Shown here: one piece after another, positions 1 through 10,533 of the stretch | Numbering within the stretch: the first letter of the stretch is position 1 | Layout: each line of letters opens with the position of its first letter | NCBI RefSeq assembly: GCF_964204865.1 | Contig: NC_135250.1 | Location: 19,211,395-19,275,394, forward strand | Direction: 5' to 3' | DNA: 64,000 nucleotides | Origin: Styela clava | Lineage: Eukaryota; Chordata; Ascidiacea; Stolidobranchia; Styelidae | Position numbers and translations under genes: made by a program | Notes under the pieces: generated by a model | Databases searched by the model: none | What the model saw: the letters and a program-made list of their open reading frames with translations, nothing else | What the model was told of the DNA's origin: nothing

Positions 1-28
1 GAACTATTTCCAAAAAAATAGCATGCAA

Positions 29-217
29 ATTAATCATAATTTGGCCTTCAAACAGTAATAAATCCTGAAACTGCATATTTAATTTTTATATAACATGGAA
101 CACTAGTTTCATTATTATACTGTATATTTTTATTATTTCTTCCTATACATAGGGTACCAAAGGGTGAAGTGCTCAGGGCCTTCAAACCTGTAAAAGGCAC
201 GATCCGGCCCTGGACAG
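29..217 (+). repeat. Dispersed repeat, copy A
   Basis: A stretch beginning near TTGGCCTTCAAACAGTAATA and ending near GGCCCTGGACAGG is repeated in the same orientation about 1 kb later (1042-1206). The ending, with 'gatccggccctgg', is of the kind seen at hAT-element ends. It may be cut by the window edge, and no target duplication could be tested. Confidence 0.5.
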
Positions 218-546
218 GATACACTGAACCTATGAATTATATGAATAAGAACCTTCATTACCGTAGCGTCCACTATACAATTATGGATATTGATAAATTC
301 ATAACATTAAAGTGAGAACATAGAATAGAACTAGACAACTAATCGGTGTTTTAGTAAGAAGCTTAACACTGCTGTGCTTAGATTGACTGAGTGGGGTACG
401 GCTATCGCACTGATATCGGTATTTTGGCATTTAGCCATTAGAAATATTGAACGTCAAGAAGTAACGGTACACAACCACAGTTCTAAATACTGGTATGTAT
501 GAAGAAACAAACATCGGATTTAGTGGCGAATGGCGCTTTTAACAGT

Positions 547-661
547 ACTGGAGTTACGGTGAAATGCTAAGTAAAATATTTAATGACTGACCCTTTTTAA
601 CAGTAATGCTGTAATAAAGCGCCAGTCGTTCAACGTTTAAATGGAATTTCAACGTTACTTT
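547..661. mobile_element. Palindromic MITE, first of a tandem pair
   Basis: About 115 bp starting near GGAGTTACGGTGAAAT and ending near GAATTTCAACGTTACTT, so the ends are imperfect inverted repeats. Its core (AACAGTAATGCTGT, then AAAGCGCCAGTCGTT) is shared with the copy that follows directly. It is more decayed than that copy. No coding capacity. Confidence 0.65.
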
Positions 662-781
662 ATTGAAGTTACGGTGAAATACTACCTAAAATAATTAATA
701 ACCGATTTTTTTTAACAGTAACACTGTTAAAAAGCGCCAGTCGTTTATTGTTTAAATACCATTTCACCGTAACTTCAATAC
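661..781. mobile_element. Palindromic MITE, second of a tandem pair
   Basis: About 116 bp bounded by perfect 18-bp inverted repeats, TTGAAGTTACGGTGAAAT (663-680) and its reverse complement (761-778), flanked by TA on both sides. Perfect short inverted repeats with a TA target fit a Tc1/mariner-type non-autonomous element (inference). The inner core AACAGTAACACTGTT is itself palindromic. Confidence 0.7.
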
Positions 782-1041
782 CATCAGTACTTGATTTCAC
801 TGAAGCTATTAGTTTGGGTTACAACGCGAGACTAACTCTATTATGCTGACGGATTTGTAGGCGTATAATAATGCAAGGAGGCTGTGTAGTCAGTAGTGCC
901 TCAGCGTTCAGTGAAATGATTGGTCTGATTGCTCAGGCGATTCATACCTCAACATTGAAATAAATTTCGCTTGTTTTTCTTTCTCAAGTATCACCCTAAA
1001 TGTTAACAGGAATGTAAACAATTTTTTTAAAAATATGTAAC

Positions 1042-1206
1042 TTAATAATAAATTGGCCTTCAATCAGTAATAAATACTGGAACTTACTTTCAATTTCAGA
1101 TAACCTGTAACACTAGTTACATTCCTATTATTATATTTTACATATACGGCACCAAAGTCATGGGTGTTTAGGGCCTCTGAAGGCCACGATCGGGCACTGA
1201 TCAGGA
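1042..1206 (+). repeat. Dispersed repeat, copy B
   Basis: Second diverged copy of the repeat at 29-217, sharing TTGGCCTTCA, CAGTAATAAAT and the ending GGCCACGATCGGGCACTGATCAGG-like block. The pair encloses the tandem MITEs. The copies are too diverged to be young LTRs. Confidence 0.5.
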
Positions 1207-1274
1207 GTGAACAATTCAAATGGAATCGAGAGAGTTTTAGGGGGGGAGGGAATGTTTAAATTGTCAATTTAGCT

Positions 1275-1337
1275 TTGCAGCGTCATGTTCGGGTGACCCC
1301 AATCACTCTAGTATGGCTGACCAACATGACGCTGCAA
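1275..1337. repeat. Perfect 15-bp hairpin
   Basis: TTGCAGCGTCATGTT (1275-1289) is followed 33 bases later by its exact reverse complement (1323-1337). The loop contains a second palindrome, GGGTGACCC. The surrounding DNA is non-coding. It may be the inner part of a fold-back element or a structured RNA; nothing decides between these. The rest of 1338-1872 shows no gene. Confidence 0.55.
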
Positions 1338-1872
1338 GGCGGTGATAAATGAAGGGGAACTCAGCAACCACAATACGGCAATTAGTTTTGGAGTTGTGGA
1401 TAAAAAAAATAAAGAGATTTAACTACGAAAGATTAAGTAAAAAGAGATCACAACAAGAACGTTTAGAGCAATAAGGCTTGCATAACAGACAATGAAAATA
1501 TTTGATAACAGTCAAAGCGAATAATATGATAAAAAAGGGAAAATAGAATATAAACATTTTTCCCTTCAAGTCGGATTTTGGTATATGCAACACTGATAGC
1601 AGTGGTTGTGCGTATACTAAAGACAAACAACTACTATTAAAAGGCTTTTTATGCCAGTTTGTGATCTAAGGATAATTTATTCAAAGTATCATCATTATAC
1701 GTAATGATTGGCACCACTCATACATGAATCTTTCAACGCAAATTATATCGCTTTTCGGCATATTGAAGTATGATATTTTCAAGACTTGAAATATTACAGC
1801 GTAATTTTATCGTGTCATTCATTTCGTATTTATGCTACAATTCATCTTTAGATAAAAAAATATTGTATTTCC

Positions 1873-3716
1873 ATGAATGACAGGACATTAAGTCAGACGA
1901 TGAGAACAGGCACGGGATTTATGCCTCGAGAGCATTGTGATGTACTTGGACCCCTGACCTGTCCAGACTGTATTCGAACAAGATCTCAAAATTCACATCA
2001 GAGAATGTGCAGGTTTGTGTTGAATATCTTATGTTTTAAGAAAAGTATGAAAATAGTTTCTGTAGGAGCACAAAAAAAATTGTATATTCATCCACCTTGA
2101 AGCACACTATGCTCATGATGACAGTTGACATCAATTCTTCCGTACTAAAAGCATTTTTAGAAGTATGCCCGGAGTCAAAAATAAAAATAACGAACATCAG
2201 ACATTTTTGGAAACTGTACTGAACTATGACAAAGTAACGTAAGCGAGACTGTTTGCAAATTATCTATACGCAGGTTGAAACTAACCCTGTTAATTTAGAA
2301 GGCCACATTTCATTTTTGTACTGACAACTTTCAATTAGACATTGTAACAATTCCCATCACTCATATGACGATCAAAGGCTTCAAAGCGTATAAGTGTCAC
2401 ATTGCGAATGCAGAATCAGTATTAATTTTAATCGACTCGAAAAACATACATTTCTGTTTGTGGTTTGAATCATTTCTCAGATCATGTGTTCTGGCAGTTT
2501 GCTGCCTATTTTAGTTTTGATGCTGCTAATAAGTATGAACTATTCATTTTTTTAGTACATCAGTAGCCGCGAACGCCACTGATGTCTACAAACTGGCGCT
2601 GATACACGAACGAATTCCACATCTTGGTATGCGCGAAGTTCAGAGAAAAGTATTTGATGGAGAAATTTCTGACAAAGTCAATTCCATTTCACGCTGGAAA
2701 GAGATGCAACAATACGCTCAACCTAAATATACTGAGAAAGAAGAGAGTACCATCGGTAAGTATTTTTGATAGTACGATAAAAGGGAAATGACAACTGATT
2801 GCTTGAAGGTTGAAATTGGACTATGTTATGACGGCAGTTCCACAAACAATCATTCAAAATATGTTTGATCTGTATTCTAATCCGACACGGATAGCGGCAC
2901 TCTTTTCATAACTTTCATCGCTTTCGCTTGATACATCGACCAAAAACACCAATGAGCTATGCACAAGATTTAAATCACCCAAAAAATTTATTTTCAGTGG
3001 AAACTATTGAAGAAACCGTAGAAGATAAAACGAGAGATCAGCCTGAAAAATCAAGACCAAAGTTAAGGTCCAGAGGATCTCTTGGTTCGGTGGTATTTGA
3101 AACGATAGCAGAAGCTTCAGAATCACCGGAAATTGGTCAGAGTGGGGAGACTGGAGAAGTCATAGATCAAGCACTGCCCATTTCAAACCAAAAATCAGTT
3201 TCTAAAGAAGATGATCAAGTTGATATACAAAATAAAACGATGGATAATGAAATTGATACCAAGACAAAAGAAATCGTAGACAATGTCGATGAGGTCACTT
3301 CAGAACGTCCACAGCGCACGTCATCAGGAAGGAGTCGTCGTCGTTCAAAAAATCGGAAAAAATCCCCAAAGCGACATACCCGTATTTTTAATCGCGGCCT
3401 TATTCCTTCGCCTAACTATTTTTATAACGTGGGTGACCTAATGGGAAGAGTCCAAAAACTTCGACGAACCGGAAAACGAAATCCTTGGGAGGTTGATATC
3501 GATATTCCCATGCCTCCTGTACATCAAAATGAAGAGGGAGGAGCAAAGCCAGATGCAAACAAAGATGACGCAGCATCCATCAGCTCACAGGATTCTGTCA
3601 GTCCGCGTAAGGCAGATCCGATGACAAAAGTGGAGCCACCGATCATGTACGAGAAGAAATCTCGATACCTCGGTTTATCACATCCAACTATTGGTAATAT
3701 TCCAACTAGAGCGTAA
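1873..3716 (+). CDS. Unrecognised basic protein, three exons (352 aa)
   Basis: Exons 1873-2012, 2556-2755 and 2998-3716 join with matching phases: CAG|GTTTGT to TTTTTTTAG, then ATCG|GTAAG to TTTTCAG. Together they give 352 aa ending in a stop. I do not recognise the family. The N-terminal part has a cysteine-containing block (residues about 17-32, REHCDVLGPLTCPDC). The middle is acidic and probably disordered. A strongly basic SR/KR patch (about 222-243) is followed by a hydrophobic-aromatic block (PSPNYFYNVGDLMGRVQKLR) that looks like a conserved motif. There is no signal peptide or membrane span. The start is the first ATG of the first open exon, but an upstream exon is possible. The gene converges with the FAM187-like gene. 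Exons 2 and 3 are the better supported. Confidence 0.6.
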
Positions 3717-4221
3717 AAGATTTGATAAATCATGCAAACAGTTTGTCAAAATGTCGTTTTTCTGTAGGGTGACCATACACGACAATTTTGTAATATTTCG
3801 TATATTTCAATGTTGTGACGATGTACAATATGAAAAAGCTAATCAGTATTCCACAACAGTGTTTTAGTGAGATATTTTCTATGTATCGGTGTTCCACAAT
3901 TTTTAAAAAACTTATAAGCCAACGGTAACCAAGAATATGTTAAGACTTGGGGCCAATTATAAGCGGACTTCCACAGTTCGTTTGGGTTGAAACACCTGTA
4001 ATGGCGCATACTCATTTATGAAGATATTTCTACAGTAAACTTTCCAGTTCTCTTTGTATGTAATTCAATGATTAATAGAAATTATTAAGTTTTACTGACG
4101 TATTTATAAGGGACAAAAGGTATATTTTCAACTACTTTTCGATTTTATTGGGTTTACCTATTGTAAGACCAGGACCGCACACTCGCGATTATTATTCAAA
4201 ATATAAAAATGCATATCATCT
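3717..4221. other. Intergenic between convergent genes
   Basis: 505 bp between the stop codons of two convergent genes. It is AT-rich with no ORF or repeat I recognise, and presumably holds both 3' UTRs. No strong poly(A) signal stands out. Confidence 0.5.
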
Positions 4222-5911
4222 TTATAAGTTTCTATTTAAGCTAACACTTTCGGAAAATGCTTTCATCGAATCGATGACAAGAACAATCACCAAAAATAAC
4301 GCAAATTGAATCGAGCACGAAACCGCCATCATGCGAATATGTTCAATGGTTTCTGCAATTTTATCAGTCTCTGGTAGCAAAGTGAGTTCAAATGTATGAC
4401 GTTCTTGACGCCATACTACACAAGCTAGGAAGATCCGGCGCTGATCCCGAAAGTTTATATGATTAATTTGAAGACCATTTGTCCGTGTAATGTAGTATTC
4501 TTTCGCAGGTCCATATCCAAAGCTGGAAAATATAAATAAACTGAAATAAACCTACCAAACATTATGTTGCGCAAATATCCAACCTAGATTTAAAATACCG
4601 CTGACAAAACAGAAATAAACTTCTCTTAATTACTGTATATACTGGCTTTATACATGAAAAGATGAAGAACTATCGGATTCGAATCAGCTCTCGTCGAATT
4701 TTCATACATAAAGTAGCTTTTTACATATGTAGTGCATTATCTTGCAACAAAATCTCAGCCACCCGTAATTATTCTCCCTGAGCCGAAGGTTATCTGAACA
4801 ACAATTATGGGAAAACTAAGGAAGGGAAAATTAATTAATCTAATTAAAATCGAGTTTTTAAAATCTATGAGAAATACACAGAAAAAACTGAAGCAGACCC
4901 AAAGTTAAAATTAGTTAGTAGGCCTACTTTTTTTTGACCAATGTAGTATATTTATACGTGCCAGAATGATGTTTGCTCAAAATATGATGCGTGAGTAAAA
5001 CTATGTTAATAAAAATGTTACTGAGCGCCTAAGATTACTCCAGTAATACCACATTATAATCGAGAAAAAAAGATGAAGAGTAACACTCACCTGTAATCTT
5101 TTCTGAGTATAGTGCTGAATTGAAGTTCCCATTTAATGGATGTTCTCATTGTTATATTTCCTGGACAGCGTAGTTCCAAACTATCCGTGTTTTCGACAAG
5201 GAGAGAAAGTCTGGACATCGGCTTGAATATGTCGTCATCTTCGTCACACTCGTCGTAACACGTTTCTACTAAAATTTCATTTCTTTTTCGTTCAGCTAAT
5301 TCCCGCATGGGCGTCTTAATGTTGCCGGAATCGATGCAATGTATCAGTCTTGTTCTCGTCTTTACGTAACAAAATCCGAACCTTCGACGTTCCCCAGTAC
5401 CGGCACATCCATCGCATGGCATCCACTCGTCCCATTTGAGAATTGCTCGCGTCCGACCTAATTCTATATATCGAGTCGGTGTCATTCCTCTTTCTGATAA
5501 CGTCCATAGAAACAGTTTTGGGTCGTGTACTGCAACTTTAAGCACGTATTGGTTAGTTGCATTGTTAGTAACACAACCGTACACCCCAGAATCTGTTGTT
5601 TTTAGTTCTACTATTCTCCAAATATGATGGTCAAATTTGCGAAAAAGTGTTATTCTGTGATCCGTCGCATCCGACAGGATTTTCATAACAGGCACACGGC
5701 CGTAGCTTTCAAATTTAAATTCCGCGATCAAGTTAAGATGACATGTGTAATATAACTCTTCGCCAACAATTCTATCCAGAAGTTTTATCTGTGTGTCTTC
5801 ACCAATAGGAATCCAGGGTGGGGGCTCTTTTTCAAACTTACTATTCATAAATGTTTTTGAAACGGGTATAAGAGCAGCAACGTTTACTAATAAAATAATT
5901 TGCATTGACAT
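4222..5911 (-). CDS. FAM187-like Ig-domain membrane protein
   Basis: Exon 1 (5911-5091) and exon 2 (4522-4222) join TTACAG|GTGAGT to TATTTTCCAG in phase, giving 373 aa. Residues 1-20 form a signal peptide. A first Ig-like domain has Cys57 and Cys113 with the hallmark DSGVYGC. Then comes the FAM187 signature: KWDEWMPCDGC, followed by GERRRFGFCYV (about 159-183). A second Ig-like domain has Cys249 and Cys308 with FRDQRRIFLACVVW. A transmembrane helix (about 338-358) and a short tail (to 373) follow. FAM187 proteins are poorly studied single-pass membrane proteins of chordates, and the length is close to family members. Inference: a type I surface protein. The start ATG at 5911 is directly followed by the hydrophobic segment, which supports it. 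Copy number and expression cannot be judged here. Confidence 0.85.
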
Positions 5912-7449
5912 AATGCTGAAAATGCTTTAAATAACGATAATGAAATTACGGTAATAGAATAGCAAGATGAATTCAGCAAAAACTTATTGAATGGGAGCAA
6001 TTACTAAAACTATATAGGTAATACGCAAAGTAAAATGTCGGACTTTAGCGAGCTCTCAATTTCCTCGCCTATTTTGGGACTCTTTGTTCCTCCCTCACTA
6101 TGGATAAAATCTACTTTATTTGTTGATGACTAAATATGTTAATGTATATCCATTGAATGATATATAATATCTTTCAAATTGAGGGAATCGATAGAGGGAA
6201 ATTTCTAATTCGAATGGTGAGTTTCACAACATTTCAATTAAGGATCAAATTTAAACGAAAGCCAGGAACGTCAGGGCTTAGAAAATCAGCAAGGACCAAA
6301 TGCTATTACTCGTTATAGTTTAATCCGAGGCCTGATATCAACTTTCTTGTCATGGCATTTTCTACAAATACATTTATGTTATGTATAGAAACATATATAC
6401 ATTATACTACAACCCAATTAAGTACTCACCAGTGGTTGTCTTGGACCAATCTGCCAATTTTCGGATATTGGTATTCTCTTGGTCGCCAAAGGAAAGTGAG
6501 TATATACTTATGAGCCAGTATAATTCCCTTTAATTTTGAGAATGTAAGGCGCGGACGGACGTATTGCTACTGGTACAGGACTCTGCCGCCATATCGAACC
6601 ACTACATTTGGCAAATCCTGGATTACGCACTGGTTTCGACTGTGTCTTTGAATAAACTTGATACCCTGTTACAATCATGGTATCGACCAACTCGGGACTT
6701 CTTGAAATACAGAAAACCAGAGCCGGCCTATTGGAATACAGACTCGGAGTTTGCTTGTCTCCCTCACTATCCCTCAGTGCTTTGTTCTTTATGACGTCAT
6801 AAAAAATTCAAGCGTGAATATTATTTATATGGGTTGCCAGATTCACCTATTTTAGACATTTAGATTTTAGAGCATCGACTTCCTTGTTAGTAGCCACTCT
6901 TACACTTCACATATTCAGATAGATTTCCAGGTATTTTATTTTATCCAGACTTATTTTTTAAGTACAGAATATTTTGAAGTCGATTGGTCCATTAGTAGCG
7001 AGAACTGTGAATTTTCCAAAGCACAGCAATTCTGCAAAACTACCCATATACCATTCGTTTATTTCTCCAGACCGCTGCGGTCCATATAAAAATAACACAA
7101 ACAAATAAAACATAAGCAAAAACAACACAATAAATACATAAAATACCTGATACGACAATCAGATTCACAGTAGATCTCAAAAAAGAGTTAATACAGTAAT
7201 CTAAGAGGCCAAAAGTGAATTATAGAATCCAAGATAGCCCGTCATACGCACTTCTTGTCCAATAAAGTAGCAATATCCTAAGTGCGACAACTGCGTGTAT
7301 CCCGCCATACATTGACTAAATTGTTTGTTATTCTCTCATGAAGATCTAATGAAAGTAGCAGTAGATTATTTTTTCACGCGTAGATTTTTATGGTTATCGC
7401 AGTCATAACGCCGTTTGGTTTTCATCTATAGCCCACAATCTCTACATTG
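5912..7449. other. Intergenic; upstream of FAM187-like gene
   Basis: 1.5 kb of AT-rich DNA upstream of the minus-strand FAM187-like gene. Short ORFs near 6564-6794 read across low-complexity, repeat-like text and have no supporting splice sites or motif. No gene is called. Confidence 0.4.
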
Positions 7450-7760
7450 TTGAATTTGATAATTGGACACGAAATAGTCCTATGAATTTTGTGAAAAAAT
7501 CGCTTTTCTTATCAACTACTAGACCAATTGCTTTGAAATTTTTAGGGGGTAAATATTGTATTTTTTGCTAGAAGGCCATTTTACTTTATTCATTTCAAAA
7601 ATGTCTGTGGCCTCTATGAAATTCATTTTTTTGTGCGATGACGTCATTATTATGCTTTCGTCTAAGCTCAAATCTGCTGCTCAGCTGCGACACGGTACTC
7701 TACGGTGACAGATTGAATACCGGTACTATTTCGTGTCAATATATTGGAGAATCGCTCTCT
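7450..7760 (+). repeat. Dispersed family 'GGACACGAAAT', copy 1
   Basis: Shares TTGGACACGAAAT, GAAAAAATCGCTTTT, CTAGACCAATTGCTTTGAAA and TTTTTGCTAGAAGG with copies at 49318-49650 and 51395-51665, in the same orientation and order. The copies are clearly diverged. No terminal repeats or coding potential are visible, so the element class is unknown. Confidence 0.65.
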
Positions 7761-8257
7761 TATTTAATAATCGGATAACCAAAGTGTCATCTCGTCATGG
7801 TATACTATTGGAAAAATATATATTGGAAATTGGATATTATTAGATGAAGTAATCGAGAAATGCTCCAGCTTTGCATTTCACTGGGATGAGAGTTTTACCC
7901 AAATATATATATATTACGGTGATAACGATTTTGCATCATCGATCTTTTAGGTTCGCCCAGTTTCAAAAACGTTTTGTAGCTACTAATGTACCAAACCCCA
8001 AATTCGAATAAGCCATGCGGTATTTGTATCTCCCATTCAAGTTTAGAAATGATAGTTCATTTTTATGGGTGACGTAGTATAGAATTTCAAATTTTTTTTG
8101 GATTAGGGGTTAAATACCAAGAAATGCTGAAACTCCGAGCTTGATATCAAAAAGATACTGCTAAAAGAAAGCGTGAATCAGCTGATAGTTTCAAACTACA
8201 ACTAGTATCTGGGAAATTCTTTGGTGTAAAAACAAATAATGTTCATAGTACGTATAG

Positions 8258-9105
8258 CAGAGGTGAGCAATATTTTTTGGTATAAGAGCCGCATGCAGCA
8301 AGTCAGAAATACGTGAGAGCCGCATACTTTTTTAAATTATCAATATTAGAGCTCATTAAATCATTTTGCATTGTAACTGTTACATTGATACTAATTTGGG
8401 AGACGCGAAACTGGCGTTTCGGCTGTTGACTGCGACTGCGCAATGTTTTTTTTTTATGAAATACAGTCAGAGTATTTTCACGATCAATATATATTCCATA
8501 ATAGAACAAAACTAGCCTCAGTTGATGCATCGGATTCCTTGTCAAATGATATCATAAATTTCTGCTGTCTTTTCAGCATTAATTTAAAGTCAGTCAATCT
8601 GTGTTTCCTTACAGCTGATTTACGAGGGTAGTCTCGTACGAGGTTTCCGTGATTTGTTTCATGGTACCGTTCAACATTGCTGACTCTATTCTGAGAAGCT
8701 TATGAAAGATTAAGCACAAAGTTTTTTTTTTCTTGACTAGTGAATGCGTATTCTTCTTGCCATTATGACTTGACAACACTGTTTTCATCTTCGTATTTTT
8801 GCTCCTTACTTGACATATCGCAAGAGGGACTAACTGCAATCAAATTGCAATACCGCCAACTCAGCAACATACATTTGACCATTGTGATGTAAGATTTGTC
8901 GCTTGACTAATTCAAAGTTCAACGCCACAACAATTTTCATACCAAAATATACTTGGTCTCAATCATTGATGAAAGCTTCTTCCATCGCTTAATAAATTAA
9001 AAAGAGTACTGTTACACTACAGTTTCTTTAACTTAATTTGGATAATAATTAATGGTAGCGAGAAGAGCCACATGCGGATCGCTAGTCGCGGTTTGCCTAC
9101 CGTTG
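8258..9105. mobile_element. hAT-type MITE (outer)
   Basis: Left end CAGAGGTGAGCAAT with GAGCCGCATGCAGC just inside; right end, read on the minus strand, CAACGGTAGGCAAACC followed by GATCCGCATGTGGCTC. These are typical hAT terminal and subterminal sequences. The left flank ACGTATAG resembles the right flank ACGTAGAT/ACGTAGAG, fitting a diverged 8-bp target duplication. About 848 bp, no transposase. Internal ORFs are not convincing. Confidence 0.75.
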
Positions 9106-9113
9106 ACGTAGAT

Positions 9114-9559
9114 CAGGGGTCGGCAACCTTTCGTCGCTCGCAGGTCAAAATAAGGGTTGCAAGTCATTGGCGGGTCGCACATATTTTTAAAAAGTTGAAA
9201 ACCGAACGGATTATACTTTTATAATCAAAATCAAGCAGTGATACATCTCTCGAATAGAATATAGATTTATTTCCTCATTGCATTGCATTTTCGGCGCCAT
9301 TGAACTCTTTGTACTTAGCATCAAATTTTCTGCGTTTTGTTGCCATTTGTCTAATTATAATTAAACTATAGGCTCATTAAACGAGTAATTGTGAATTTTA
9401 TACTTGTTAGTTTATAATATAATTTAGTCTACACGCGTCTCATAGTGAATTGTGTAACGTGAAAAATATCATCGTCAAAACAGCTGTTTTTTTACTATAA
9501 ATCAGTGAAACGTCGCGGGCCGGATTATGTTACTCCGCGGGCCGGGTTGCCGACACCTG
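9114..9559. mobile_element. hAT-type MITE (inner, nested in a TSD)
   Basis: 446 bp with near-perfect ends: CAGGGGTCGGCAACC on the left, and GGTTGCCGACACCTG on the right. Flanks ACGTAGAT (9106-9113) and ACGTAGAG (9560-9567) match at 7 of 8 bases, as expected for a hAT 8-bp target duplication. It lies exactly at the right boundary of the outer element. A truncated relative lies at 33055-33250. Confidence 0.85.
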
Positions 9560-9791
9560 ACGTAGAGCAACACTGATCTCAAATTTCGACAGACGAGATG
9601 ACAACATAAATTGTTGACTTTTTTCGAATTTAGCAGGTAATTACAGTCTACGATAGACCTTAGCTCAGTGAAGATGCGACCAGATCTGAATGGTCGTACG
9701 AGTTCCTAGACCGGATATAGCGTACTTTGTTTTTGTAAAACATTTTTTGTCCAACCGTTAACAAAATGTGGCGGTACTATCAAAGCGCAAA

Positions 9792-9977
9792 ATGGCTCTC
9801 AAAACACTATTTTGTCAAATGGCTCAAGCAGTTTTGTATGATTTCTGTCGCAGGTCAAATCGTTCCGTGAACGAAAATCTTCAATACCAAAATGCGCTGG
9901 TGGAATTCGCACAATACACTAACGACGATGTCGAGAATATCCGCATTACAGAAAACTTTGTCGACAAGAAATTCTAA
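9792..9977 (+). CDS. Possible small protein or terminal exon
   Basis: An ORF from ATG 9792 to TAA 9977 encodes 61 aa. Its C-terminal 40 residues (from SNRSVNENLQ to NFVDKKF) are hydrophilic and look like real protein. AATAAA signals follow at 10039 and 10052. A good splice acceptor (TTTCTGTCGCAG, ending at 9853) lies within the ORF, so the alternative is that only 9854-9977 is coding, as the last exon of a gene whose earlier exons I cannot find in the repeats upstream. Another frame from ATG 9766 stops shortly after that acceptor. No family recognised. Confidence 0.35.
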   Translation: MALKTLFCQMAQAVLYDFCRRSNRSVNENLQYQNALVEFAQYTNDDVENIRITENFVDKKF

Positions 9978-10533
9978 AATTGATTACGCCCTCGCCTCTA
10001 TTAAAACAAGAACATAATATGTATAAATTATTGAACAAAATAAATATATTAAATAAAATAATCTTCGGTTCTTGATTTGGCTGATTTAACGAAATATTAG
10101 AAAATTCAAGTTTTAGCCGAATACGAATGCATCACTTTGCCTCCTGTAAAGGGTCGGTGAAATAAATAAAATAGTATGTTAGTACCTTATCAAAAGGTCG
10201 CACCATATAACTTATGGAATGCAACATGGTCGCAATTAAGGCAATCGTGCTTGTTGATTATGATAGAAATGTACTAACTTTTAAGACAAATTAAAAATAA
10301 AGTAATTTGCGAAATAAGACTTTCACTAATATTCAGGTAAAGGAACATAACAAATAAAAATATCGAATTAAATAAATATCTAAATATTATCAATGATGTG
10401 CACATCTATTTTGGATTAGGTATATGTTTTAGGATAAAGAGCATTTTCAGATCTGTATTTTAATTTGTATTGCATTCGGCTATAGGTTACCAAAAGAATG
10501 GCAAATAAGTTAAGGCCGTATTGAAATTTAGGA
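9978..10533. other. Convergent intergenic with AATAAA signals
   Basis: AT-rich spacer between the putative small plus-strand gene and the minus-strand RS-rich gene. AATAAA hexamers occur at 10039 and 10052 on the plus strand. No ORF or repeat is recognised in the remainder. Confidence 0.45.

Noticed and set aside
29-1206. Direct repeats flanking about 820 bp, considered as LTRs of a retroelement
   Set aside because: The repeats are too diverged, lack TG...CA ends and a primer site, and the interior holds MITEs, not gag or pol.
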